Shown: positions 63,703 through 64,000 of the stretch, piece by piece
How positions within the stretch are numbered: position 1 is the stretch's first letter
Layout: the number at the start of each line of letters is the position of its first letter
DNA from: Chamaea fasciata
Taxonomy: Eukaryota; Chordata; Aves; Passeriformes; Sylviidae
Direction: 5' to 3'
Length of the DNA: 64,000 nt
Assembly (NCBI GenBank): GCA_029207755.1
Contig: JARCOQ010000005.1
Span: 57,349,449-57,413,448 of the forward strand
Made by a program: the position numbers and the translations under genes
The notes under the pieces: generated by a model
Databases searched by the model: none
Seen by the model: the letters and a program-made list of their open reading frames with translations, nothing else
What the model was told of the DNA's origin: nothing

Positions 63703-63946
63703 AATCATCTAAGTATGCATTAATAAAATTTGTAGTGAGGCTTAATCAGCTCTTTAAAAGTTAGGGATACATTTGTGTGTATTTGTGTATTGAGATAGAT
63801 TTAGGAGCCACATACATCTTCTCCAGGGCTGGGGTCACAGAGACTGTAAAGCAGAGATGATGATGTTTATTCCTTTCCAGACACTTGATTCCCAGAGTCT
63901 CACTGCCTGCTTTCCATCATCAGGGCATAGATCATCACTCACTGTA

Positions 63947-63997
63947 TGTGTGTGTATATATACACTGAAAAAAAAAAAAAATATATATATATATATA
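63947..63997 (+). repeat. Compound (TG)n(TA)n, A14, (AT)n microsatellite
   Basis: A TGTGTGTG run passes into TATATATA, then CACTG, about fourteen A, then about eight AT units, close to the end of the window. The compound alternating structure is prone to slippage. Confidence 0.93.
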
Positions 63998-64000
63998 GTG

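Overview
The window is vertebrate nuclear DNA from a bird. The main evidence is several 5'-truncated CR1 LINE tails. One runs to a 3' end of ATTCTATGATTCT type, and the tails carry remnants of the CR1 ORF2 C-terminus (SDRTRRNGFKLK-like, VVKHWNRLPR-like). There is also a solo LTR of a kind widespread in avian genomes. The sequence is AT-rich and CpG-poor, with many A/T homopolymers and microsatellites. I see no bacterial or phage gene organisation, rRNA, tRNA or CRISPR array. The species cannot be fixed from sequence alone; a neoavian or passerine bird is my best guess.

Layout. Almost the whole window reads as non-coding DNA, either a gene desert or a very long intron. Recognisable mobile DNA is a decayed possible CR1 end near 4.5 kb, CR1 on the minus strand near 7.1-7.45 kb and 25.2-25.5 kb, CR1 on the plus strand near 44.0-44.2 kb and 59.1-59.4 kb, and a minus-strand solo LTR at about 39.73-40.34 kb. 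Simple repeats lie at 9.8, 13.6, 16.9, 18.2, 24.9, 40.4, 45.5, 47.4, 52.6, 53.7, 62.8 and 63.95 kb. C-rich tracts that could form G-quadruplexes on the minus strand lie at 8.46 and 59.0 kb.

No gene can be named. A few short stretches have features expected of exons, and I list them as low-confidence candidates. 4824-4960 has coding-like codon use and a GTAAGT donor. 22184-22429 has a signal-peptide-like start next to a good acceptor. 26462-26605 has GC-ending codons. 28558-28614 is a 57-nt open block between good splice sites. 30979-31109 and 42607-42809 are open frames between splice sites. 49615-50193 is the longest frame, 192 codons. 57306-57454 has an ATG, a hydrophobic leader and a consensus donor. 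Splice-like motifs and short open frames are common by chance in 64 kb, so all need conservation or RNA evidence.

Two blocks (about 10.25-10.64 kb and 28.68-28.99 kb) are rich in homeodomain, FOX and nuclear-receptor-like sites and could be conserved enhancers. Several perfect palindromes and hairpins are also listed. I did not find a convincing new biological system in this window.
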